The notes under the pieces were generated by a model. It searched no databases. It was given only the letters and a program-made list of their open reading frames with translations, and was not told where the DNA came from. Below, one piece after another: positions 10,476 to 20,710 of a DNA stretch of 64,000 bases (position 1 is its first letter; each line of letters opens with the position of its first letter). The translations under genes were made by a program, and so were the position numbers. The stretch is from Lepus europaeus (lineage: Eukaryota > Chordata > Mammalia > Lagomorpha > Leporidae): positions 53,530,716 to 53,594,715 of the forward strand of contig NC_084833.1 in assembly GCF_033115175.1 (NCBI RefSeq), in the 5' to 3' direction.

Positions 10476-13400
10476 ATTTGAGAAGTTAGCTCATGTGACT
10501 ATGGAGGCTGCAGGGCTGAGATCTGTGGGGCGGGCTGGAGACTCAGAGAAAAGCAGACATGAGTGCAAATTCTGCAGGGGAAGTCTGGAAACTCAGACAG
10601 GGTCTCTAAGCTGCAGTCTTGAGTCCAGTTCCTTCTTCTTTGAGGAATCTCAGTCTCTAACCTTAAGGCTTTCAACTGATCAGGCGAGGCCCACCACATT
10701 ATGGAGGGTAATCTGCTAGACTCAAAGTCTAAAGATTTAAACGTTCATCAGATCTGGAAAAATACCCTCACAGCATCATCTGGACTGGTGTTTGACCCAA
10801 TAACTAGACACCATAGCCTAGACACACTGACACACAGAACTAACTGTCATACGTGCCCATCTGTGACTAACAGCAGCAAGTCCCAAAATCCAATCCATCC
10901 CGCCCTGAGCTCCTTGCGGTGCATCGGGGGTGGCCTAGTGCAGCAGTTCCTGGAGCAGCTACACACTAATGTCCCCAGTCCAACTCTTCAGGGCCCAGTG
11001 CGTTACAACTCTTACAATTTCCAGGCGTGAGGAGTTGGATTTCACTGGGGCAGACCTGTGTGACAAGAAGCAAAATGCCACTGGCTGGGTGCCATGACAT
11101 TCAGAGTCTCACCAGCAGCAGTAGGCCAGCTGCCCACAGGTGATGCCCTGGCAGCAGCTTATGGCATTGGGTTTGGCTGTGGGGGCCTGGCTTTATGGGC
11201 TTTAACCCCAGAGGAAAATCAAGAGAGTGCTGTCAGGTTTTAATGTTCCAGCCCCTGGATCTAATTGTAGCAAGGTGCCCTGCCAGAATGTTCTTTCTCC
11301 CGAAGAAGCTTACTGCAGCTCTCCATCACAGGTCTTAATATAGGTGATCTGAAGGGGCCGATTAGGATGAACAGTAATGTGAATATCACTGGCCAGCCCT
11401 GCCCATCTTCTCTGTGGGGCTAAGGGAAAAGCACCAGTGGAAGACTACATTCCAGCTACTTAAATATTTAAACCTAATCAATCATGCTAACACACTGTTC
11501 AATAAAATATGCTCTGTCTTCCTACCTGGAAGCACCTGGAAGGCTGGTATGAATTTAGAATCCTCATCTGTCTCCAAGTTGTGAGAATATGACAATGCAT
11601 GATTCCCAGCCTCCAACAACCCCTCTTTTTCTTTGTGCTCCCGGCCCTGACCCACGTTGCAAGGGACTTTGCACGCACACAGGTGGGCATCAAGTTTGCA
11701 TGGCAAAGTTCTGTGTAGAAGCCCTGCCAGTAGCGGCCCCCTGTCTTCCTGAAGCCTAGCAATGTGTACAGTTGGCATGGTCTGACTTTTGCAGGAAAGG
11801 TCCAGGGAAGGGACCATCACACGTCTGGGAGGCAGGCTCAGGCCATCTGAGCAAAAAAGATAATTCAGGATCCCCAGACAGGGTGCAGGGGAGGAACACA
11901 AGTCAAGAATGGACCCATGGATTCTTAGTTTCATGGGGGTGGGCATGTGTGAGGAGGAACAAAGTAGGAGTCGAAAATACGGTGTCAGCGAAGGGACCCC
12001 TCTTGTCTAAGAGTGACCTTGTATGTTGGAATAGTTCATAGCTGCTGGATCAGGAGTAGCATTTTGCGCTGGGTACCAACTATTTTGTGATTTGATGTTT
12101 AATCTCTGTTCCTGTGATTATCACCTCCTTTCTCATTCTCATCTCCTTTATCCTTTGATCTCTAATCTTGGAGATTTTCCCAAAACTCTCCTGTATATTA
12201 CAGATTAGATTTTTTTGGAGGGTCGGTTTTGCTAATCACTACCAAAATTAGGAGGATTTAAAATTTTTGGCTACTTTCTTTTCATTCCCTTGTATCTTTA
12301 TAGTTTTCAGACTTTCACCCAGTCCCCTTTGCATTTCACATTTTAACTCATTCAGGTCTCAATGTGTGATTCTTTTAGTTTTCCTTACGGCGACCAGTGT
12401 GATGATCGCGCAGGTTTATCCCCCTCCAACCTCGGCAACAACCCTCCTCAACTGTTATGCTTCCTCAGGGATCCATAGGTAACCCTATCTGTTACAGCAT
12501 TCACTGGTTGGCTTTACTTTAGTGCAATTCACGGCTCTACAATAGGGTCTATGCCGTGTCTGAAAGGTTAGATCCAGATTGGCTTCAGTGCCTGTTTGAC
12601 TCAAAATCTCTCTTCCCTGTCTTAATGTTGTGTCTGGGGTTATTCCATAAATTCTACCTGTCTTTACTCTTGGCAACTTATTTCAGGGGTTCCTTTGCCT
12701 ATCCCTGCCACTGGGTTGTAACTAAGACATCTAAGTTTACCCCCATGCATACTCCTACATTTAAATCTTGGGAAAAATGCATTAACAATCTGGATTTATT
12801 CTCACCTGGAAGACTCTGTGTCCATTTTGTAAAATTCCTCTTTCCCACCAGAACTCTGAATACTACAAACAAGTAAAAAGGTCCCCTTGTGTCTTCCCAT
12901 GGCTGGGACCAAGGTGAGTGTTTTCTGCCTTCTTCATCGAAAGAAAAAGGTTAATGAACTCAGATGGGCAGTGCACTGTCACCTAGCCAAGAAACAAAAC
13001 ATTGGTACAAAACCAGTTCCCTCTCATCTCCCCCCACCCCATTTTCCCCTCTTTCCAGCCAGCCCTCTTTGCTTCTCTCAGTGGGTCTGTCATTCCCTCG
13101 TTTTTGCAGAGTGGCTTTCTCTGCTCCACCACACCCATAGCTGTCCTAGTCTCAACTTTACACGGCTACCCCGTTCATTTGCTTAGTACAGACCAAGACC
13201 TGTACCTTGTTCTAATTCTAAAGTCTTGTCTGTTTGGGTCAGTCCTTCATCAATGGGCCAATGCACACTAGCTGGGGGTAGGACCTTCATTCACTGCCCT
13301 TTCAGTAGAGGCTGCAGAAGGCTGGGAGTGGACAGGACAGTGCAGGGCAGGGCAAAAGGGAAAGTGTCTGCTTGGGTTTCCATGGCTTTATTGTGTTTCT

Positions 13401-13904
13401 TCTTGGTATTTTAATGAAAGGTAGAAGAAAGTTCACCCACTGCTCGGTGTTAGCCTGAGGGATGAGCCACTTATAACAACATCCCATTGCATCTGGTCAC
13501 CAGCCACTGTCATCTCAGTCCATGAGACAAAGACCATCAAAATTTTGAAGGTGTAGGGTTTTAAATCTGGAAATCCATGGAGCTTTGGTTGAGCAGTAAT
13601 GTTAATGATTTGGTGTTGAATAAATTCAATACAGGCTGTTTCTAATTTTCAGTCAATAATTCAAAGGGGATGAGAAATAGTAGTGACAAAAGAATGTCTG
13701 GATCCTAAAGTTGGAGAGATGGAGTAGCAGGTTGCAATAGAGTTCCACTTTTCCTTTTATTTTATGATTTATGCAGGTCACCATAAAGCCACTGCAGTAT
13801 ATATCCTGTGACTCCCCTCCGCATTCCATAGCACTGTGTTCAGGTCTCAGTTTACCTTTCAGTATACTGTACAGTAACTATTTGCTTAGGGGTCTCTTTC
13901 CCCT
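10476..13904. other. intergenic sequence, no gene seen
   Basis: A 3.4-kb stretch with no C-repeat, the longest such gap in the first third of the window. AT-rich between 12.1 and 12.9 kb. The frame at 12556-12876 (106 codons) has a hydrophobic segment but no family match. This block could hold conserved non-coding elements or an unrecognised old repeat. Confidence 0.45.
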
Positions 13905-14015
13905 GCTAGACCAGGGTTCCCTGGGAAAGAATCTATGTTGAGTTTGCCTTTCTATCCCTAGTGTGAACTGGACTTGAACACAGTCAAGGTTTAGTAAATG
14001 TTTGCTGTTGAGCAC
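13905..14015 (+). mobile_element. L2 3' end fragment
   Basis: TATCCCTAGTGTGAACTGGA and AAGGTTTAGTAAATGTTTGC correspond to the L2 3' terminus ('ccccagcacctag... ctcaataaatatttgttga'). Confidence 0.5.
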
Positions 14016-14995
14016 AGACAGCACCTGAGTTGAAGAATTTCCCACCTTTCTGCTTTTCACTCTGTGGACTCCATCCACACTCTGGGGTCCTCTCCTGGCT
14101 GCCTGGCTCCCATATCATGCCTTCCTTCAGATAAGGGGTTTGCATGAATCCCAGCACACTTGGCTGGGGCCTTGCCCCTCTCCCCCCTGCCCCACCTTGC
14201 TCCTCTCCTCCCCACCTTGCCCCTGCAGTCCTCTTCTTGGGGGTTCAACCCCCTGAATTATGTTTCTCTCCACACTGCTCAGGCTAAACAGACAGATCTC
14301 TGTCACCATGATACAGCAGTGCCTGATTCCAAATTCCTGCCCCACTGGGGCTTTCTTGGTGCCTTGTGCATGTTATATGAGACAGGGATCTCTCAAGCCC
14401 TTTCCTTTCTCTTGCTTCAGCGTAGGCCGTATTTAAACTTCATGAGCACTTTGGACTTTGCAGCCCATTCTCTCCACCTCTACCCTGATTGGCATCACCC
14501 ATACTCTTCCTCATGCTATTGGTTGTCCCCTGTGTTCCTCATTCGGTGCCAACCATCAGCTGCATGCAAAGACCACAGTGCACAGGGACCCTGACTCCCT
14601 GGGTCACTGTGAAGAGCTCAGTGTGGGCCCTGCCTGGTCCCTTAAGGTTCTTTCTTGCATTGCTTGTAAGGAGTGTCCTCCAGGGGTAGCTGTAGTGCCC
14701 AGTGCTTCCTCAGCTGGATCGTTGCCATGGTCACCATGTCAAACAGACCCTTCCTGGAACATGAGCTGGGATATGCTGACCTCTGTGAAACCAAAGGAAA
14801 TTTGTGCTTGGTTGGCTGACTTAGCATGGAGCTGAGCCTTCCCTGTTTTCCTACAGCAGGGCAGGGGACACCTAGGAGTTGGAAAGAAGCCCCCACCAGA
14901 AAAGGAGCAGTGACTCGAGGAGTCGACTCAGCTAAGGGAAGCTTCAGTGTGACAGGGAGGCAGGTGTCCCACGGGATCACGCTGGTAGTAGTCAT
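14016..14995. other. intergenic sequence, no gene seen
   Basis: C-rich near 14.16-14.23 kb. No recognised repeat or gene. Confidence 0.45.
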
Positions 14996-15470
14996 TGTAT
15001 GGCTTCCCTGGAGCTGCTGTAACAAAGTACTGCAAATCGGGTGACTTAAAACATCAGCAATGGATTATCTCAAGCTCTGGAGGCTGGGAGTCTGTCCAGA
15101 AGTGAGGTTGCAGCCGGGCCACGCTCCTCCTGAAACCTGCAGAGTGGGGGGTGGGGGAAACATCCTTTATAGCCTCTTCCTAGCTTCTGGTGCTGTGCCA
15201 GAAGTTCTTGGCCCTCTGTGGCTTGTAGCTGCAGACTTCAGTCCCTGTCCCCGTGTCACACAGCACTCTTCCTTCACATGTCTCCCCTCTGGCCATTTTT
15301 CCTATTCTTGCAAGGACACCACTCACACTGGTTTAAGGGGCCACCCTCCTCCAGTATGACCTCAGCTAAGACATCTGCAGTGACCCTATTTCCAAACAAG
15401 CTCATGTTCTAAAGTACTGGGGGTTAGACTTCAGCATACCTATGGGGGGACACAATTTGATTCATAACAG
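14996..15470 (-). mobile_element. MLT1-like MaLR LTR
   Basis: Reads as the reverse of an MLT1-class LTR: GAGCTGCTGTAACAAAGTAC, GGTGACTTAAAACATCA, TCTGGAGGCTGGGAGTC, TTGCAAGGACACCACTCACA, CAGTGACCCTATTTCCAAAC and GGGGACACAATTTGATTCAT, in order over the whole length. Confidence 0.7.
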
Positions 15471-15666
15471 TGATGTTGTAATGGATGTCAAAATGAAGGT
15501 CTGGATATTTAATTAGGTGGGTGAAACCAATTAATGAAGAATTAAGGATGAATTTAATCAGGAATCCTGTCAGGTTTTTGGGTGGTGTAGAGGTTCAAAG
15601 GGGGTTTGGATTCTTCTATGATGACATTGTGGCCAATGATACTGACTGGCCTGCATGCTGACCCTT

Positions 15667-16558
15667 TGCTATGGTATGAAATGTGTCCCTCAAAGTTCAG
15701 GAGCTGGTAAAGGAATATTATCCAAACATAAGGAAGAACATCATTCTGTCATTTGTGATGGCATGGATGGAAGTAGAGGACATTATGTTAAGTGACATAA
15801 GTCAGGCACACAAATACTGCCTGCATGTTCTCTCTCACACATGAAGATGAGATGAACTGAAGTTCATCCCAAAGTAGAGAGTAGAAGAGTGGTTAGCAGC
15901 ACCTGGGATGGGTGTAGGGGAGGGAGAGATAGAGGCTGGCTAGTAGGTACAACAATGCTGTTGGATAGGAGGAATAACTTCTGATGTTCTAAAGGTTAGT
16001 AGGCTAACAATGGTTGGCAACAACTAATTGAATATTTCAGAATAGCTAATAGAGAGGATTTTGAATGTTCTCAGCACAAAGAAATGAAATATGTATAAGG
16101 GTGTAGATATTCCAGTTACCCTGATCTGATCAATACACACTGTATACCTGTACTGAAACGATACCTTGTACCCTACAAATATGTATGATTACTATGTATC
16201 AACTAAAAGTTATATATACAGGACCCAAAATTTAGTCCCCCATGCAGCAGGGTTGGAGACCTTTGGGAGGTGGTTGGATCACAAAGGCCCTAGGCCCATA
16301 GTGGGTCAGCAGATGACTGGGCCGTTGTAGGAGTGGCTTTGATAGAAAAGTGAGCTCTCTTGCCAGCTGCACAGTTCGGCCAGGGCTGCTCTCCATCATG
16401 TTACAGTGCAGCAGGAAGGCCCTCACCGGATGCCAAGCAGATGTCAATGTAGTGCTAGTGGGCTTTGCAGACTCCAGAACGGGAAGCTAAATAAGCTTCT
16501 CTTCTTTATAAATTACCTATCTCAGATACTTTGTTACAGCAGTAAATGGACTAAGACA
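15667..16558 (+). mobile_element. MaLR (MLT/MST-type) solo LTR, split by an L1
   Basis: The start TGCTATGGTATGAAATGTGT with CCCTCAAAGTTCA is typical of this LTR class. The match breaks at about 15705 and resumes at about 16221 with AAATTTAGTCCCCCATGCAG, CTTTGGGAGGTGGTTGGATC, GGAAGGCCCTCACCGGATGC, and ends CTTTATAAATTACC ... ATGGACTAAGACA. The intervening block is L1. Confidence 0.7.
15706..16220 (+). mobile_element. L1MA-type LINE 3' end, nested in the LTR
   Basis: The ORF2 tail and 3'UTR of an old mammalian L1: TCATTTGTGATGGCATGGAT, GAGGACATTATGTTAAGTGA, GAGGATTTTGAATGTTCTCA, ATTCCAGTTACCCTGATC and ATGTATGATTACTATGTATC. The order is forward and colinear with the L1MA 3' end. Confidence 0.75.
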
Positions 16559-17600
16559 ACCTTCCTCCCTCCAGCTCCTTTATCTATAAAAAGAAACTCA
16601 CAGGAACAATGGCCAAGTGAGGAACAAAGCCTCTGCTTGCAAGCCGGGCAAGCTCATGAGTAAATTATACTCCATCAAGTGTCTGAGTTCTGGCTAATGA
16701 TGTTCCAATGCCTTCTCCCTGGGAGGGAGAGCTAGGAATGAGAGAGGCAGAAAAGGGCGTGTGGTGGGAAGGATTGACATGAGACAGCTGAGGGAGCAGG
16801 CAGAACTGTAGCCCCCAGGCTGGGGGGTCTCTGTTGTACAGGAGCATGGGTCTAGGAAAGCAGGGCCAGGTGGTGATAGCCCAGTTCTTTGAATGGTGTT
16901 CCCACATAAAGATTCAATCTGGGTGCAGCAATAGGTACAAAGATGATCAGGAAGTGTGTGCTGAATCTGCGCCTGGAACTCCCAGGAGACAAAGGTTGAG
17001 CTCTAGAAACCGGGCTGGGAGCTGGCTAAATCTCTCCTCCAGCCTCTGATCAGAATCGATTGGCACATGGCTTGGTTCAAATGCAATGTGTGGTGGCTGT
17101 GGGAAGATGACAAACAAGCACAGACACAAAGACTGGCAATTGAGTGAGAATTTGACCTTTTGTTAACACGCCCCTTCTGTTGTGGATCCACCTTAAAGTC
17201 CATAATTTCCATCACTTGTTCAGCCCTTGTGTGACTCTCTATGGGTGTCGTCCAAGCCTGGATGCACTCAAATCCACCTGCATGGATTTGAGCAACTGTT
17301 TATTGCTGGAGAAAATCACAGTCACATTTAGAGGCCTCCTTTTAGGTGCACAATCTCAGTCCACTGCCCAGCATTCACTGTCTCTAAAAGCTTAAGGATG
17401 ATGTTTCACAGCTTTGCCTGCCTTCTGAAACCTCCCACTGCATTCCCGCACCCTCCATTCTGATCAGACTATCCCGTGTCGGTTGCATCTAATCGAAAAA
17501 CTGGAACCACCAGACATGAACTCACCTAGCCCACATCTGAATTCATTTGCTTCTTCCTCTTCCTGCCCTGCTGGGATAAAGGAGAAAATACGCTCGACCC
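16559..17600. other. intergenic sequence, no gene seen
   Basis: No exon-like frame or recognised repeat. Short frames only. Confidence 0.4.
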
Positions 17601-18234
17601 TCCATGGTTCCGATCCTGCCCTCTCCCCTTAGAGCTTTGCTCTTCCCATTTCCTCCTGTCCTCCTCAATGATCAGTGTCCCCCGACTGTAGTGCTGTTCT
17701 CTTCAGTCCACAAACATGATTGACTCTGCTTTATTGACCCTTCTTTGATTCCTTCCTCCCTCTCCAACTAATCCATACTTGTCTAAATCTCTCCACAGTT
17801 TAATGTCTCAGAATAGTTGTTTACATATTTGTTCCATGGTTTCAACCTTTGATTGGCCTTCGGAACTCTCAGGTTGAGTCTCTTTCCTTGTAACTTCTCG
17901 AAAACTTCCTGTGTCAAGTTTACCAACACTCTGTGCTGTCAAGTCTGATGGGGCGTTTATATTCTCGTTTCACTCAGGTTCTCAGTTGCACTAGACCCAG
18001 AAGACCTCTCCTTCGTTTAACAATACAGCTTGGGTTTCCTCCTACACCTTACTTCTCTGGCGATTTCTCCCCAGTCTCTTTCACAGGCCTCCTTCCTCTG
18101 CGAGAGTCTACATACTGCTTTTTCACAGGGCTTGTTCTCCCTCTACACTCTCTCCATAAGTGATTTATCACATGTGGATGATATCCAAATGTGTATGTCC
18201 ATCTTTTTTTTTTTTTTTTTGGACAGGCAGAGTG

Positions 18235-18273
<39 letters not shown>

Positions 18274-19100
18274 TCCTTTTTGCCGTTGGTTCACCCTCCA
18301 ATGGCCGCTGCGGCCAGCGCATTGCGCTGATCTGAAGCCAGGAGCCAGGTGCTTCTCCTGGTCTCCCATGGGGTGCAGGGCCCAAGGACTTGGGCCACCC
18401 TCCACTGCCTTCCCGGGCCATAGCAGAGAGCTGGCCTGGAAGAGGGGCAACTGGGATAGAATCCGGCGCCCCGACCGGGACTAGAACCCGGTGTGCCGGC
18501 GCCGCAAGGCGGAGGATTAGCCTGTTGAGCCACAGCACCGGCCTGTATGTCCATCTTAATGTTTGTTTTGCTGTTTAGATATATATGCCCAAATGCCCAC
18601 GGGAGTTTTCTATTTGAATATATCATAGGCATTTCAGCCTAAATATATTCAAAGAAGAACTCTTGATTCTCTTTCTCCTATACTTTCAACCAGACCAGTT
18701 CTTATTATAGTCTACTAATCCATTTTGGTAAATGTCAAGACCATCCACTCATTTTCTCAAAGCAAAAATGTAGGTGTCATCCTTTATTTATTCATTTTGC
18801 TAAATCAATAAGCCTTGTCATTTCTATCTCCTAAGCATATCTTGAATCTATCTGTTGGCTTCCTTTACTCCTCACTAGTGTAAGCCTTCAGACTCTTTTC
18901 CTGGACTACTGCATTGTCAGCTTTACTGGTCATCCTGCTCGTCTTTTAGCTCCCTTCAAATCTATTTTCACAAAGTGATCAGAGGAACTTGTGAAAAACA
19001 AAATGAGTCACATTTCTCCCTTGGTTTGAAAATGCTTCAGTATATTTCCATTACATATAATACGAAATAATCTACACATAATAATATGTGCAAATTTTCT
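17601..19100 (+). mobile_element. decayed L2 LINE with reverse-transcriptase remnant
   Basis: Colinear with the L2 RT-to-3' segment. Near 18165-18190 the frame reads ...SHVDDIQMCM, a degraded YADD catalytic box. Downstream phrases include GTAGGTGTCATCCTTTATTT, CATATCTTGAATCTATCTGT, TTTTCCTGGACTACTGCATT, CAAAGTGATCAGAGGAACTT and ACATTTCTCCCTTGGTTTGA, all in L2 order. A younger C-repeat interrupts it at 18206-18543. The left limit is uncertain. The frames are full of stops, so it is inactive. Confidence 0.55.
18206..18543 (-). mobile_element. C-repeat (CSINE2-like), full length with TSD, inside L2
   Basis: Complete reverse element with poly(T), GGACAGGCAGAGTGGATAGT, (GA)n 18241-18270 and the head GTGTGCCGGCGCCGCAAGGC. 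The 14-bp repeat TGTATGTCCATCTT flanks it at 18192-18205 and 18544-18557. Its high similarity to consensus suggests a young insertion. Confidence 0.95.
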
Positions 19101-19179
19101 GTGGTACATTCAATGAGTTTTCACTCAAGTAGCCACCAACCAGCACAAGTTTGATCTTGTATTGGTAGTTGTTTCTTTA

Positions 19180-19462
19180 GGAAATTTGCTTATGAAATAG
19201 AGAGAGAGATAGAGAGAGATCCCTTTGTCCTCTAGTTCACTGCTCACATGACAGAACTGGTCAGCTGGAGTTGGGTCAGGTGGAAGATGGTAACTGGGAA
19301 CTCAATCCAGGTCTCCCACAGGGGTGGCAGAAACTTAATTGCTTGGACCATCACTGCTGCCTCCCGTGGTCTGTGTCAGCGGGCAGCTGGAGTCAGGAGC
19401 CAGGGCCAGGCTCTGATGTGGGATGTGCACATCTTAAGGGCTAGACTAAATGTCCACCCTGT
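19180..19462 (-). mobile_element. C-repeat (CSINE), old
   Basis: Reverse element with GAGAGAGATAGAGAGAGATC, AACTCAATCCAGGTCTCCCA, ACCATCACTGCTGCCTCCC and GCACATCTTAAGGGCTAGAC. Confidence 0.75.
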
Positions 19463-19489
19463 TCCTTCCTTTTTCATTTCCCAGAATTA

Positions 19490-19700
19490 TTTCATTGTGT
19501 AAACACATTGCCATTTATCAATCCATGATTTTATTAATGGACAACTGCATCGTTTCCAGTCTTGGGCCATTGTGAATTATGCTGTTATGAACATTCATAT
19601 ACACGTCTTTGTGCTGGGCCATGTGGTCAGTTTAAATTTTAACTTTTAAAGAAATTGCCAGACCACTTTCCAAAGGGACTAATTTTCATTAAGTTAAAAT
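19490..19700. mobile_element. ancient L1-like fragment
   Basis: ATTAATGGACAACTGCATCG, TTTCCAGTCTTGGGCCATTG and GCTGTTATGAACATTCATAT follow an old L1M-type sequence. Subfamily and orientation are not assigned. Confidence 0.5.
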
Positions 19701-19839
19701 TTACACTCCTTGCATGACCCACACTCCGTTTCCTACCTCATCCCTCTCGTGCCTTCCCCTGCTCCACTTAATTCTTCAAACACAGGAAGCTCACCTCCAG
19801 CCCTTACCCATGCCGTTCCATCCTTCTGCTTCTTCAACT

Positions 19840-20105
19840 TCAGCCTTTGCCTCGGCCTCACAGAGCCTCTTCTGCTCTCTCCACTTAAGAAGCTCCCCTC
19901 CTATTGTCTAGCATGGTTTCCTAGTCACTTCTTTCATAGCCCTAATCTTGAATTTGTGATTGCTTTTGAAATTAGGTCGTTAGTTTTCTCTTTCTCCTCC
20001 AGTCTTTGCCTTCCAGGCAAGGTGTCCCCACTCTCTATCTAGCTCTCAGTACAGTGTTTGGCATGGAGTATGTGCACTACAATTATTTGCAAACTGAGTG
20101 AATAT
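19840..20105 (+). mobile_element. L2 3' end, likely continuation of the 17.6-19.1 kb L2
   Basis: TTTCCTAGTCACTTCTTTCA, GCCTTCCAGGCAAGGTGTCC, CAGTACAGTGTTTGGCATGG and GTGAATATTG match the L2 3' terminus in forward order, the position expected after the upstream L2 piece. Confidence 0.6.
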
Positions 20106-20432
20106 TGACCGGGCTTTTGATTGCCTATAAATGCCTCTAGACTGGGCAAGGATATCCCCTGGAATGTTACTCACTTGAAGAAATCAGTGCCAGGGAAAGA
20201 ACACAAGATTTCAGTCTAGGAAATCTGAAAACATTTCAAATAAATTTGCCTGCTCATTTATGTGATTGTACAGAGCACTTTCCCAAAGCTCACACTCTAA
20301 ATACTTTGGCGAAATGGAATAACAAGCTAGAATATTGAAGGGAGACAAACTGCTTTCGAACTCAAGGTCTTAGGAGAATCGGGGCCAGCACCCTGAGCCT
20401 GGCTTGTCTGTAAGGAGAGATGTAAATTCAAG
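20106..20432. other. intergenic sequence, nothing recognised
   Basis: About 330 bp between the L2 3' end and the next C-repeat. I see no gene or element. Confidence 0.4.
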
Positions 20433-20710
20433 GGGGCTAAGTCTGGTGCTGTGGTGCAGCCTGTTAAATCCCTGGCCTGCAGCACTGGCATCCCATATGG
20501 GTGTTGGTTTGAGTCCTGGCTGCTCCACTTCCAATCTAGCTCTGTACTGTGGCCTGGGAAAACAGTAGAAGATGGCCCAAGTCGTTAGGTCCCTGAACCC
20601 GTGTGGGAGACCCATAAGAAGCTCCTGGTTCCTGACTTCAGATCAGCTCAACTCCGGCCATTGTAGGCAATTGGGTGTGAACCAGCCGATGGAAGATCTC
20701 TCTGCCTTCA
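20433..20710 (+). mobile_element. C-repeat (CSINE), 3'-shortened
   Basis: Forward element from GGGGGCTAAGTCTGGTGCTG through GCATCCCATATGGGTGTTGG, AGAAGATGGCCCAAGTCGTT to ACCAGCCGATGGAAGATCTC. The usual (CT)n block and A-tail are missing. Confidence 0.85.

Noticed and set aside
12556..12876. 106-codon plus-strand frame with a hydrophobic stretch
   Set aside because: AT-rich low-copy sequence with no family match; length is within chance expectation for 64 kb.
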